Of a stretch of 64,000 nt of DNA, positions 58,601-64,000 are shown one piece after another. The first letter of the stretch is position 1, and the number at the start of each line of letters is the position of its first letter. A program made the translations under genes and the position numbers. A model generated the notes under the pieces. That model saw only the letters and a program-made list of their open reading frames with translations. It ran no database searches and was not told where the DNA came from. This DNA comes from Macquaria australasica (Eukaryota > Chordata > Actinopteri > Centrarchiformes > Percichthyidae), in contig SEMN01000263.1 in NCBI GenBank assembly GCA_005408345.1, positions 186,001 to 250,000 on the forward strand, written 5' to 3'.

Positions 58601-61291
58601 AGCACACCATCCTCTTTGCTTTCTCAGCAATTTAATAGACTGTGTATATTACACAAAATCATCACATCAGCAAAGAAAGGGGAAAAAAAGAGGACGTTCT
58701 TCGTTGGACAGCAGGTAGATCAGCTCCCATACCAGTTTCTCTTCTTCATCATCACCTTCATGAGCTCGCCTACTTCCTAAAAAAAAACCTGTATTCAGCA
58801 CAATCTTTTGTTGACACCTCCAACAAGCCTCCAGGCATGAGTGGCCGAGCAGGCGAAAACCACCAGGACTGCTGTTCATTAAATCAAAGTGCTTTCAAAA
58901 TGCTGTATATATCTAGCAGTGTCTAAGGTTGTCAGGCTGTGGGTGAATGTGCTGGGGCTTTTTGATATGAGTGCCATCTGACCTGGCTGGACGAGAGCTG
59001 TCTGGAAATATTTTTTTCTGTGTTAGTAGACTTCATGAATGACGCTGAGCAGCTCTTTGATGATAAAGCTCTGACATGTTGCTTTTATGTGTGGGGTTTT
59101 GTGTTGCATAGGTGGACATGCTGCTGTGTCAACACCAGCTGATCAAACCCTCAACAGGACAGGAGAGGAGAGGTGGACCCTGCATCACATTAACTGCTTT
59201 CTCGCTGTCTCGTAATCACAGTTACTGTAAGTCAACATTAATGTTCTGGTTGTCTTCAATTTATAGTGCAGCAAAAGCTTCTTTATAATTTATCCAAAGC
59301 TCAAAAGGTTGTTAAGGTCACTACTTACTTTTTCTGTCTCTATGTGGACGATATCTTTTGCCTCAGGGTTCTCCTCCCACAGTGGGGGTCCTGATGGGTC
59401 TTTCAAGAATGCTACCATGGACTGAAGGGAGGAAAAACAGAAAAAAAAAAAGATAGGAACGTCTGAATGATGAATCTGCGAGAGTCTGAACAAATGCAAC
59501 ACTTACATCATGCAACAACTTGTCGATGGCACAAAGTCTTCCTGTGAACAATAGAGTGGTGATGATTTACTTGAGATTACAGAAGTCACTGCTAAATTTA
59601 GTACAGGGAATGCTGTAGGCTGCCAGGTGGAAGCTCATATAGACCAACATGTTCGTGCATCTAAGAGGTGTCAAAGCCATTTCAATACCTTTAAGTGTTT
59701 GGTAATGGGCTTGGTAAAGCTCCCTGTAAATATAATGAACCATATGTCTGGGGAGGCAACAGCAGGAAATATTTCATTCAGCAGCGCTACAACAATGACA
59801 GTGTGGACATGGGCGGAATACTTAATGATTATGATTTTATTATCAGGATTACTTGGTAACCGTTTAAACTGAGACTTTTGGTGTTTTATTGTTTCAGAGG
59901 CCTTCCCATCTGTCGGGGAAAGAAATATGGGCAAAACGCTATCAAGGAGAATAATAAAATCATAACAGTCAAAAACAAAAAGGAGTAATAGCACCCAGAT
60001 GTCCTTATGATGGGTTTCCTATGAACTCAGATGAAACCAACAGAAAGGCTGTTCTACATATTTTAGAGAATATTAATTAGGACTATTTAATGATTTTCAA
60101 AAATTCAAATTGTGATTTTATGTCTTGCTGTGAAAGAGGAAAAAGTTTTAGTTGGTGACCATCGATTTCTCTGATTTAAATAACAACTGTAGGCAGCAAA
60201 TTTAGTAAGCTATAGCTAATTACAGTACTCATTTTGTAAGTATATAATGAAACATGGCTGTTGTACAATTTATATGCTCTCTGAATACCGGTGTCTGTAC
60301 TACTTATGCTAGGTGAAAGATGCTCTTTATCATTCTCCTCTTCTTCATTAGATGTACTGTATGTTAAGTCTGCTGCCCTAGCCTATGGCATTCTAGGACA
60401 GCGGACAGCACAGTCTTTAGAAATATTGGATTTAAATGTTGATTTCCTTCATTTGGAGTTGTGTTTTTGGCCAGCTGATAAATGTAAGTCTAATATTCAC
60501 TCTTGTTTAGCTCTGTTTTTGGTCTCTACACCAACTCCTGAGGAAAATATCTGTCTCTTTAGTTGCTAAATGCTCCACTATGTTCACCAGCTAGTCGCTA
60601 GCTGTGTCTGCCCGATGTTTAGCGCTGAGCGGGTAGTGTAGTGTGAGCTGCAGATTCAGGTGATAAGTCTCTGTAGGTTCATCACTATGAGCGACCCCTT
60701 TCACATTGTCTAATTGTTTTCACATTGTCATTTAATAGATTGGTATTATAAAAGTATTGATTATAGCTGCTTTAATTAATATCCCACTAAATGTGACCTA
60801 CATAGATATTCTCTATAGAAGACTAGCCAGGGTTACTTCTCTTCAACACAGACACATTGGGCTCCAGAGGAGAGCATAATATGGTTTATGTCTGGCAAAC
60901 TAATTCATACTATGGATGTGAAGAGCCATAAGTAAATACTAGACAGACACTGTGCTGCCCTTGAGCTGAGAGCTTGTGTAAAGAATACAGGATTTTAGCT
61001 GCGCACTCACCTTAAAGGTAGCAGGCCTGTTGTACTCTGTGTGGAACGTCCCATCTCTGCAAAACACACCAGACACAGTGCTCACAACACCAGGAGTAAA
61101 CGGAGAACAACATGCTTCTTAAGCTGCGAACACAGTATTTCTTTCCAGAAAGCACCGAACTGTGGAAAAAAAGTGTCTGACAGCCAGCTGAGTTTCTGGT
61201 TACTCACTTGTAATGCAGCAGCTCTGCACCTCCGTGTTTGGAGCTCGGGTCCACCTTCACTTTCTTACAGAGCTTACGGCCCTCTGAATCT
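27969..61291 (-). CDS. pdia5: Protein disulfide-isomerase A5 (all but N-terminal exons)
   Basis: ER-lumen oxidoreductase that forms and rearranges disulfides. Fourteen exons in transcript order: 61291-61208, 61056-61011, 59421-59329, 58351-58291, 57349-57282, 54458-54367, 50542-50471, 48233-48097, 40771-40701, 39960-39797, 39287-39157, 34557-34487, 28922-28788 and 28049-27969. All junctions are GT-AG and in frame, giving 434 residues. They hold the end of the N-terminal non-catalytic thioredoxin-like domain (1-60) and three catalytic modules: WCGVC (95-99), WCGHC (218-222) and WCPHC (340-344). Each has its cis-Pro loop, GYPT (142), GFPT (267) and GYPT (389). The protein ends KKKEEL, so KEEL is the ER-retrieval signal. 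The signal peptide and first ~86 residues, by comparison with human, lie beyond 64000. Introns vary from 151 bp to 7.3 kb. Confidence 0.95.
28050..28787 (-). other. pdia5 intron
   Basis: 738 bp, phase 0. No repeat or exon recognised. Confidence 0.8.
28788..28922 (-). CDS. pdia5: pdia5 exon (third module, cis-Pro loop)
   Basis: 135 bp, phase 0 at both ends. It encodes IVYAAVDCTKGQNHELCKQE, then GVEGYPTFNYYNYGKFVEKY with the cis-Pro of GYPT, ending NGDRG. Acceptor ccttag, donor GGG|gtaagt. Confidence 0.95.
33605..33745 (+). repeat. Dispersed repeat family R5, fragment
   Basis: The 'gacattttgggaaatatgca' and 'tttactttcttatcaca' words match the first part of a fish repeat. Opposite orientation to the 34.2-kb copy. 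Confidence 0.45.
34215..34380 (-). repeat. Dispersed repeat family R5, inverted fragment
   Basis: Contains 'ccagtctttgtgctaagcta' and 'tcaatattgatcctctctt', the reverse of words seen at 45.7 kb ('gtttagtttagcacaa', 'aaaatcaatatcag'). It ends about 100 bp from the exon at 34487. Confidence 0.5.
34487..34557 (-). CDS. pdia5: pdia5 exon (CPHC active site)
   Basis: 71 bp. It completes the Trp codon and encodes CPHCKNAVPHFTTAADLFKE then DRK. The CPHC motif is the redox centre of the third module. Acceptor cttccag, donor AAG|gttagt. Confidence 0.95.
34558..39156 (-). other. pdia5 intron
   Basis: 4,599 bp, phase 1. 38093-38525 is a copy of repeat R2. A short GA run is at 37257-37272. The rest shows no recognised gene or element. 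Confidence 0.7.
38093..38525 (+). repeat. Dispersed repeat family R2, longest copy
   Basis: After the shared part it continues with 'ggtgctgagcaggcaac', 'gaaaacagctgcctgctgct' and 'gaggctaaagagctgcagag'. SINE-like in size, with no ORF and no identified tRNA-derived head. Confidence 0.7.
39157..39287 (-). CDS. pdia5: pdia5 exon (entry of third module)
   Basis: 131 bp. It encodes PQAPPPPEQSWEDKPSSISH, then LGSEDFREALKKKKHALVMF and YAP, ending with the first base of Trp. The Pro-rich start is the linker between modules two and three. Acceptor gtctgcag, donor T|gtaaga. Confidence 0.95.
39288..39796 (-). other. pdia5 intron
   Basis: 509 bp, phase 2. Nothing recognisable. Confidence 0.85.
39797..39960 (-). 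CDS. pdia5: pdia5 exon (second module, cis-Pro loop)
   Basis: 164 bp, phase 0 in and phase 2 out. It encodes SPGVLAAVDSTVHKAVGDRF, then KISGFPTVKYFEKGEEKYTL with the cis-Pro, ending at IEFMH. Acceptor tgcacag, donor AA|gtgagt. Confidence 0.95.
39961..40700 (-). other. pdia5 intron with a complex, repeat-free block
   Basis: 740 bp. 40260-40580 is GC-richer and of high complexity, with gata/attatt-type words and no repeat signature. It is a candidate regulatory element (see findings). Confidence 0.6.
40701..40771 (-). CDS. pdia5: pdia5 exon (CGHC active site)
   Basis: 71 bp. It completes Trp and encodes CGHCKKMKPEYDEAAEILNK then GAN. CGHC is the classical PDI redox motif. Acceptor cttttag, donor AAC|gtaagt. 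Confidence 0.96.
41725..42010. repeat. AT-rich 'atatcatgatat' repeat, piece 1
   Basis: Words such as 'ggtgatatggttaaaatcaa' and 'tcatatcatgagattaaca' recall a fish element built of tatcatgata-like units. A second piece lies at 42490-42690. Confidence 0.4.
42490..42690. repeat. AT-rich 'atatcatgatat' repeat, piece 2
   Basis: Contains 'tgatacaatatttttcagta', 'ttttaaggcaatattgtcag' and 'catatcatgatatgacaatg', similar in style to 41.7-42.0 kb. Possibly the other half of the same insertion. Confidence 0.4.
43605..43658 (+). repeat. (GT)27 microsatellite followed by G run
   Basis: Uninterrupted GT from 43605 to 43658, then A and about ten G (43660-43669). Can adopt Z-DNA. Length-variable. Confidence 0.97.
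44336..44374 (+). repeat. (TG)n microsatellite
   Basis: About 39 bp of TG on the + strand, followed after one ct by tgtgtgag. Confidence 0.96.
44480..44519 (+). repeat. (GT)n microsatellite
   Basis: About 40 bp of GT, only 105 bp after the previous run and on the same strand. Confidence 0.96.
45710..45850 (+). repeat. Dispersed repeat family R5, copy
   Basis: Words 'agatgacaaaatcaatatca', 'gtttagtttagcacaa' and 'gaagcaggggaaacaac' match, in order, the repeat part found inverted at 34.2-34.4 kb. Confidence 0.55.
46703..46737 (+). repeat. A22 run joined to (TA)n
   Basis: About 22 A followed by roughly seven TA units. Simple sequence with no other content. Confidence 0.95.
47140..47620. repeat. 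Possible dispersed repeat
   Basis: 'gttaaaggacaaggctgg' near the start and 'gaacatgggcactgtagttt' further on are phrases I associate with a common fish repeat. Adjacent sequence 46823-47203 is open on both strands, but the peptides match nothing I know. Confidence 0.35.
47822..48078 (+). repeat. Dispersed repeat family R3, copy 3
   Basis: Contains 'gtgagaatttgctgttttt', 'gctgttggttgg' and 'attggttgcagcc', in the family order. It ends about 20 bp from the exon at 48097, so it borders the donor site. Confidence 0.65.
48097..48233 (-). CDS. pdia5: pdia5 exon (entry of second module)
   Basis: 137 bp. It completes a Ser codon and encodes PQPPQLKTPEVPWSETDSPV then FHLTDESFDSFLEEHPAALI and MFYAP, ending with the first base of Trp. 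Acceptor gtttcag, donor T|gtgagt. Confidence 0.95.
48521..48580 (+). repeat. 30-bp tandem duplication
   Basis: Two adjacent copies of a unit starting cacacagcaatcttttc and ending tcatcacaca, differing at one base. Confidence 0.9.
49616..49694 (+). repeat. (GA)39 microsatellite
   Basis: About 79 bp of uninterrupted AG/GA on the + strand (CT on the pdia5 transcript strand). A pure purine mirror repeat, so it could form triplex DNA. Confidence 0.97.
50471..50542 (-). CDS. pdia5: pdia5 exon (end of first module)
   Basis: 72 bp. It completes a Glu codon and encodes KGKFLYHYENYGATAKDIAD then WMK, ending with two bases of Ser. Acceptor cttttag, donor AG|gtgagt. Confidence 0.95.
50668..51211. mobile_element. 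544-bp TTAA-flanked MITE
   Basis: Left end ttaaaggaataccccacc, right end ggagtgtttctttaa: imperfect inverted repeats with TTAA at both edges. The interior ('gagtattatatactcatcac', 'cactggaaagggacaattgt', 'aatgctgcaagagctgtttg') is a pattern I recognise as widespread in fish. No ORF. It begins 126 bp from the exon ending at 50542. Confidence 0.85.
52038..52199 (+). repeat. 162-bp unit, copy A
   Basis: Runs from gcattttaagtgaactgac to caaacaaatgtcattt. About 91% identical by eye to 53793-53954, same strand. The flanks differ between copies. Confidence 0.8.
52599..52624 (+). repeat. (CA)13 microsatellite
   Basis: Uninterrupted CA run in a pdia5 intron. Confidence 0.95.
53745..54062 (-). repeat. 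Dispersed repeat family R3, interrupted inverted copy
   Basis: The left piece, to 53792, reads 'agacaaagaaaagcagcaaa' and 'cacaattgggaagctg'. The right piece, from about 53955, reads 'tgaaaaatgacttcaacg' and 'aatcaattaattgacaaatc' to 'tttcagctct'. Both are parts of family R3 in the reverse orientation. The 162-bp unit copy B lies between them. Confidence 0.55.
53793..53954 (+). repeat. 162-bp unit, copy B, inside R3
   Basis: Same unit as 52038-52199, from gcattttaagtgatctgac to caaatgtcactttt. Its edges coincide with the break in the R3 element, suggesting insertion as a discrete unit. Confidence 0.7.
54367..54458 (-). CDS. pdia5: pdia5 exon (first module, cis-Pro loop)
   Basis: 92 bp, phase 0 in and phase 2 out. 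It encodes VLAGMNVNPAEFDGLKQEYN then VKGYPTFCYF with the cis-Pro. Acceptor ttttaaag, donor GA|gtgagt. Confidence 0.95.
54459..57281 (-). other. pdia5 intron
   Basis: 2,823 bp, phase 0. 55140-55465 is a stretch rich in gctaacatg-type words related to the first part of repeat R1. Nothing else is recognised. Confidence 0.7.
55140..55465. repeat. Degenerate 'gctaacatg' minisatellite
   Basis: Many near-copies of ttagcatgctaacatg-like words, irregularly spaced. The 24741-24870 part of repeat R1 has the same composition. Confidence 0.6.
57282..57349 (-). CDS. pdia5: pdia5 exon (CGVC active site)
   Basis: 68 bp. It completes Trp and encodes CGVCKRMQPIFQQAATEMKG then KY. The first redox motif is CGVC; from memory mammalian PDIA5 has CSMC here. 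Acceptor gttgcag, donor TAT|gtaagt. Confidence 0.95.
57350..58290 (-). other. pdia5 intron
   Basis: 941 bp, phase 1. 57655-57975 is R3 copy 4. Nothing else. Confidence 0.8.
57655..57975 (+). repeat. Dispersed repeat family R3, copy 4
   Basis: Contains 'gaggattttctgctttt', 'ggactgttggtcgaacaaaa', 'gtcaccttgagctctgg' and a terminal 'tttagccctat'. Confidence 0.7.
58291..58351 (-). CDS. pdia5: pdia5 exon (entry of first module)
   Basis: 61 bp. It encodes DFRKLLKKEERPVLMMFYAP and the first base of Trp. Acceptor ttttaag, donor T|gtgagt. Confidence 0.95.
58352..59328 (-). other. pdia5 intron
   Basis: 977 bp, phase 0. A short GA run lies near 58362-58376. No repeat or exon recognised. Confidence 0.8.
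59329..59421 (-). CDS. pdia5: pdia5 exon (linker to first module)
   Basis: 93 bp, phase 0 at both ends. It encodes SMVAFLKDPSGPPLWEENPE then AKDIVHIETEK. Acceptor cccttcag, donor AAA|gtaagt. Confidence 0.95.
59422..61010 (-). other. pdia5 intron
   Basis: 1,589 bp, phase 0. 60431-60780 is R2 copy 3. The remainder is AT-rich with nothing recognised. Confidence 0.8.
60431..60780 (+). repeat. Dispersed repeat family R2, copy 3
   Basis: Shares 'ccaactcctgaggaaaatat', 'actatgttcaccagctagtc' and the 'agcgctgagcgggtagtgta' part, then jumps to the 'gtctctgtaggttcatcac' end. It lacks the middle present at 38.3 kb. Confidence 0.7.
61011..61056 (-). CDS. pdia5: pdia5 exon (46 bp, N-terminal domain)
   Basis: 46 bp. 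It completes Lys and encodes DGTFHTEYNRPATFK. Acceptor ttttgcag, donor AAG|gtgagt. The smallest exon of the gene in this window. Confidence 0.93.
61208..61291 (-). CDS. pdia5: pdia5 exon (most 5' exon in window)
   Basis: 84 bp. It encodes DSEGRKLCKKVKVDPSSKHG then GAELLHY, in the N-terminal thioredoxin-like domain without an active site. Acceptor ccctcag, donor AA|gtgagt. The first base completes a codon from an exon outside the window. Confidence 0.94.
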
Positions 61292-64000
61292 CTGAGGGAG
61301 AGAGAGAGAAAAGGAACAAAAAAAAAAAAAAAAGGAACAGTCAAATTTGGGAATAATCGGAAACAAACTCATACAATCACTTTGCATTCATAGAACAATG
61401 CACTTCTTCTCATTAAAAAAAAAGGTGGAAACATGATGAGATTGGCTCAATTTCCCATAATTAAATTGGGCATAATGTATAAAATAAATTATTTACCTCA
61501 CTGGATAAAACACATCTATAAAAACTAAAACTTGGATGTTATGCATCACTTCAAAGACAATTTCAAATACCGGCAACTCCGTATTTAATCCAATTTTTTG
61601 TTCGTAGACACAGGCTCATTCTAGCTAAACACAGACTAACCACCATTAGTTATTGGAACAGGTCATCATAGAAAGCTTTCCCCTCTCCTTCCAACAAAAG
61701 AGCGTATTTAAACTCTCCTTGGTGAAACTGTTGTGACAGAACCAGTAAGAGAATATATATCTAAAGCTAAGCATATGTCTCAGCATCTTTTCATGTAAGC
61801 CATTAGTTTTCCTTCTTTATTCTTTATATAGCCTAATAATACAGTTTCCCTTCTGTACAGTTACTACTTGCTTGTACTGCCACTATTATTCATATATTCA
61901 TTGTTTGTATTATGTACTTAATTCTGTTTAAGAATATGCTTTGCCATCATGTTTTCTGGTCACAATGTCTTTCCAATAAAGCTTCACTGAATTGAATTAA
62001 GAAAAGGGGGTGCTGCTGCATGAAGACATAACTGCATTAACTTTTCATCAGATCAATCTAATCACATGTACAGTGTTATATAAACAAGGCTCCATGCTCC
62101 ATGTATTAGTTGCTCCAGTATGCATACACAGACATCCGCAATGGGAATGCAATGCTGATACTGTACAGTGTGTCAGCATACAGAAATTCTCTGCTCTATA
62201 AAGGTTTAATTCTGTAATTGAAAAAAGGCCGCAGTTGGAAAGGAAATAAATATGCATCTAGCCACCTACACGCACTTCACACTTGCTACAGTACAGTACT
62301 CTTCCTTTACTGAAATAAAGGGCAAGGAAAATATGCATTAATTTAGAGAGTGATGGAGAGAGATCTTTGCCGGAGAGAAGGCCTGATGCTAACAAATTCA
62401 AAGAGGTGGAATTCAATTATGGCCCACAGACCCACAGCGAGCCAAATATATGTTCAGTGTAGTTTTGCATTATATGAGTTAGAGTAAATCGCTGTGTGCG
62501 TGTGTTGACAGACAGTATTTCAGGTAATGACTGTGTACTTAATGCGATATTCTGCTGACTCATGAAGGCAGATGGCACCAGTCGGGGCACACCAGGAGCA
62601 GATGTGACCTTGACATGTATCTGGAGATGACGCGCAGTCATCCGTTACAAAACCGCTCTGCTGCTTCTAACTCCTTGAAACATTGCCACAAGTGATAAAG
62701 GCAAGGAAACCCCCAAACCAGTGAAAAGAAGACAAGGGACTCTCATTCAAGTAGACTTTATTTAAAGAAATTCTATCCAAAAAGATTTTTTGTTAGATGT
62801 CATGTATTACAACCTTGCATGACTGTGTTTAGTAATTTGACAAAGTAAAACCAATCCTGAAGCCAGTCAACCTTGTACATTCACAACTAAACACACAATA
62901 GAGGTGACAATGCACTGGCTGTTCGCAGAGGGAACTTCTGTTCTCCTGGTTTTTTGTGTGAGTGTGTTAAAATAATTTAATGCAAACATCCTTACCCATA
63001 CTTGAATATCATGGTCACTTGCCAAAAATTAGCATTCACTTCTGTTTTAAGTCATTTGTCATGAAATATGCCATCATTTGCTGTGAGTATTCACTACTTT
63101 TCTCAGTTTTATATCATTGTAAATTAAAGATCTTTGGGGTTTGGACTGTTGGTTGTTCAAAACCCAGCCAATCAGTAGCGATGTCCTGGTCATGTTTTTC
63201 TGCTAATGATCTACCGACACAGTCTAATCTGGTGCCGTTTAAAATTAATATCATCATTATTATTATCATTATTACAATTTTTCCTACATATTACAGCTGA
63301 CAGTGCACACTTACCCTACAATAGACCTACATTAAAATTTGTAAAGCAATCTAAATATTTTGACAACTGAACAGCTATTCATTAAAATTCATAAATATAA
63401 CCTGCATCACAGCTTTTATTTTATAGTTTCCTATAATATTTTGTATAGTGTCACTTAATGTTTTGTTATATCTTTGGATGTTCAGTGTGGAGATTTTCTA
63501 AGACACAAGGTCTTAGTAAAGTGCTGAAAATTGAACTGAGCTGTAGTGCTGGCATGGAATACCACCAGGTTTTGTTAAATGACACTTTTTGGAGGGATGT
63601 GAATAGGCCACACACCTGGGTACGGACCAGTAGAACAATGCACATGAACTTTCAGCCTCTTACTCATTTGGTCATACATGCACAGTAAAAGTGACTCAGA
63701 GAAAAAAGGCTGCATGCCATTATGTTTCTGAACTGCAGTTTATGTGAGTCAACCAATGAAACAGCAGTACTGTTCAATCACAGAACAAATGGAAGCCCAG
63801 AGAAGTTAGAATGACTCACAAGCTAATGTTTAGTACAGAAAGAAAAAAGGGCCATGAATGACAGTTCATCAGAGGCCCGTCCACTGGATGAGCACAACTG
63901 TTGTACATTCATCTCTGGGGTAGCGTCAGTCGGTGCATCAGCGCCAAACCTCCAACGCTGCAGTGAGCAGGAGGTCTATGGCTGTGAAGTAAGAAGGTAT
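61292..64000 (-). other. pdia5 intron, running out of the window
   Basis: At least 2.7 kb. I looked for the preceding exons (mammalian ..CWVDCG and the signal peptide) and found none, so they lie beyond 64000. 63035-63185 is an R3 fragment. 61950-62000 (aataaagcttcactgaattg) resembles a non-LTR element tail. The rest shows nothing. Confidence 0.65.
63035..63185 (+). repeat. Dispersed repeat family R3, fragment
   Basis: Contains 'ttttatatcattgtaaatta' and 'ggtttggactgttggttg', the middle part of the R3 family. Confidence 0.6.

Noticed and set aside
14460..63185. Orientation bias of repeat R3 (most copies read the same way)
   Set aside because: Five copies one way and one the other is within chance for so few copies.
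61292..64000. Search for the missing pdia5 N-terminal exons
   Set aside because: No segment encodes the expected CWVDCG region or a signal peptide with proper splice sites, so those exons are taken to be outside the window.
1..64000. Search for CRISPR arrays, tRNAs, rRNAs, phage or bacterial defence modules
   Set aside because: None seen. All regular repeats are microsatellites or vertebrate dispersed elements, and the genes are spliced eukaryotic genes.

Overview
The window is vertebrate nuclear DNA, almost certainly from a spiny-rayed teleost fish. It has widely spaced, GT-AG-spliced exons in AT-rich introns, long (GT)n and (GA)n microsatellites, and several short dispersed repeat families that I recognise as common in percomorph fish genomes. 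There is no operon structure, CRISPR array, tRNA, rRNA or phage/plasmid module. All genes had to be assembled from short exons by checking splice sites, reading frame and protein family.

Three genes are present, in an order known from other vertebrates (human 3q21 carries PDIA5, SEC22A and ADCY5 together). (1) The last four coding exons of an adenylyl cyclase, best called adcy5, on the + strand (254-3492): the catalytic C2 domain and stop codon. (2) sec22a on the - strand: complete coding region in six coding exons (17610 down to 11056, 303 aa), plus a likely non-coding first exon and promoter near 18977-19091. It is tail-to-tail with adcy5. (3) pdia5 on the - strand (61291 down to 27969): fourteen exons giving 434 residues through the C-terminal KEEL signal. 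The first exons (signal peptide and start of the N-terminal domain) lie beyond position 64000.

In function the neighbours are not one pathway. adcy5 makes cAMP at the plasma membrane. sec22a is a longin-domain membrane protein of the ER/early secretory pathway. pdia5 is an ER-lumen thiol-disulfide oxidoreductase. They share a conserved neighbourhood rather than an operon.

Layout: 1-3492 adcy5 exons and introns; 3493-11055 convergent 3' UTRs and intergenic DNA with a decayed Tc1-related element; 11056-19091 sec22a; about 19092-27968 intergenic DNA with a Tc1-like transposase relic (21.3-21.8 kb), a dispersed repeat (24.74-25.16 kb) and a TTAA-flanked MITE (27.0-27.4 kb); 27969-64000 pdia5, mostly intron, with several repeat families, three (GT)n runs at 43.6-44.5 kb and a long (GA)n run at 49.6 kb.

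I found no undescribed biological system. The most useful observations are the matching intron positions in the three thioredoxin modules of pdia5, the CGVC active site in its first module, an apparent nested repeat insertion near 53.8 kb, and several repeat-free intronic blocks that could be conserved regulatory elements.
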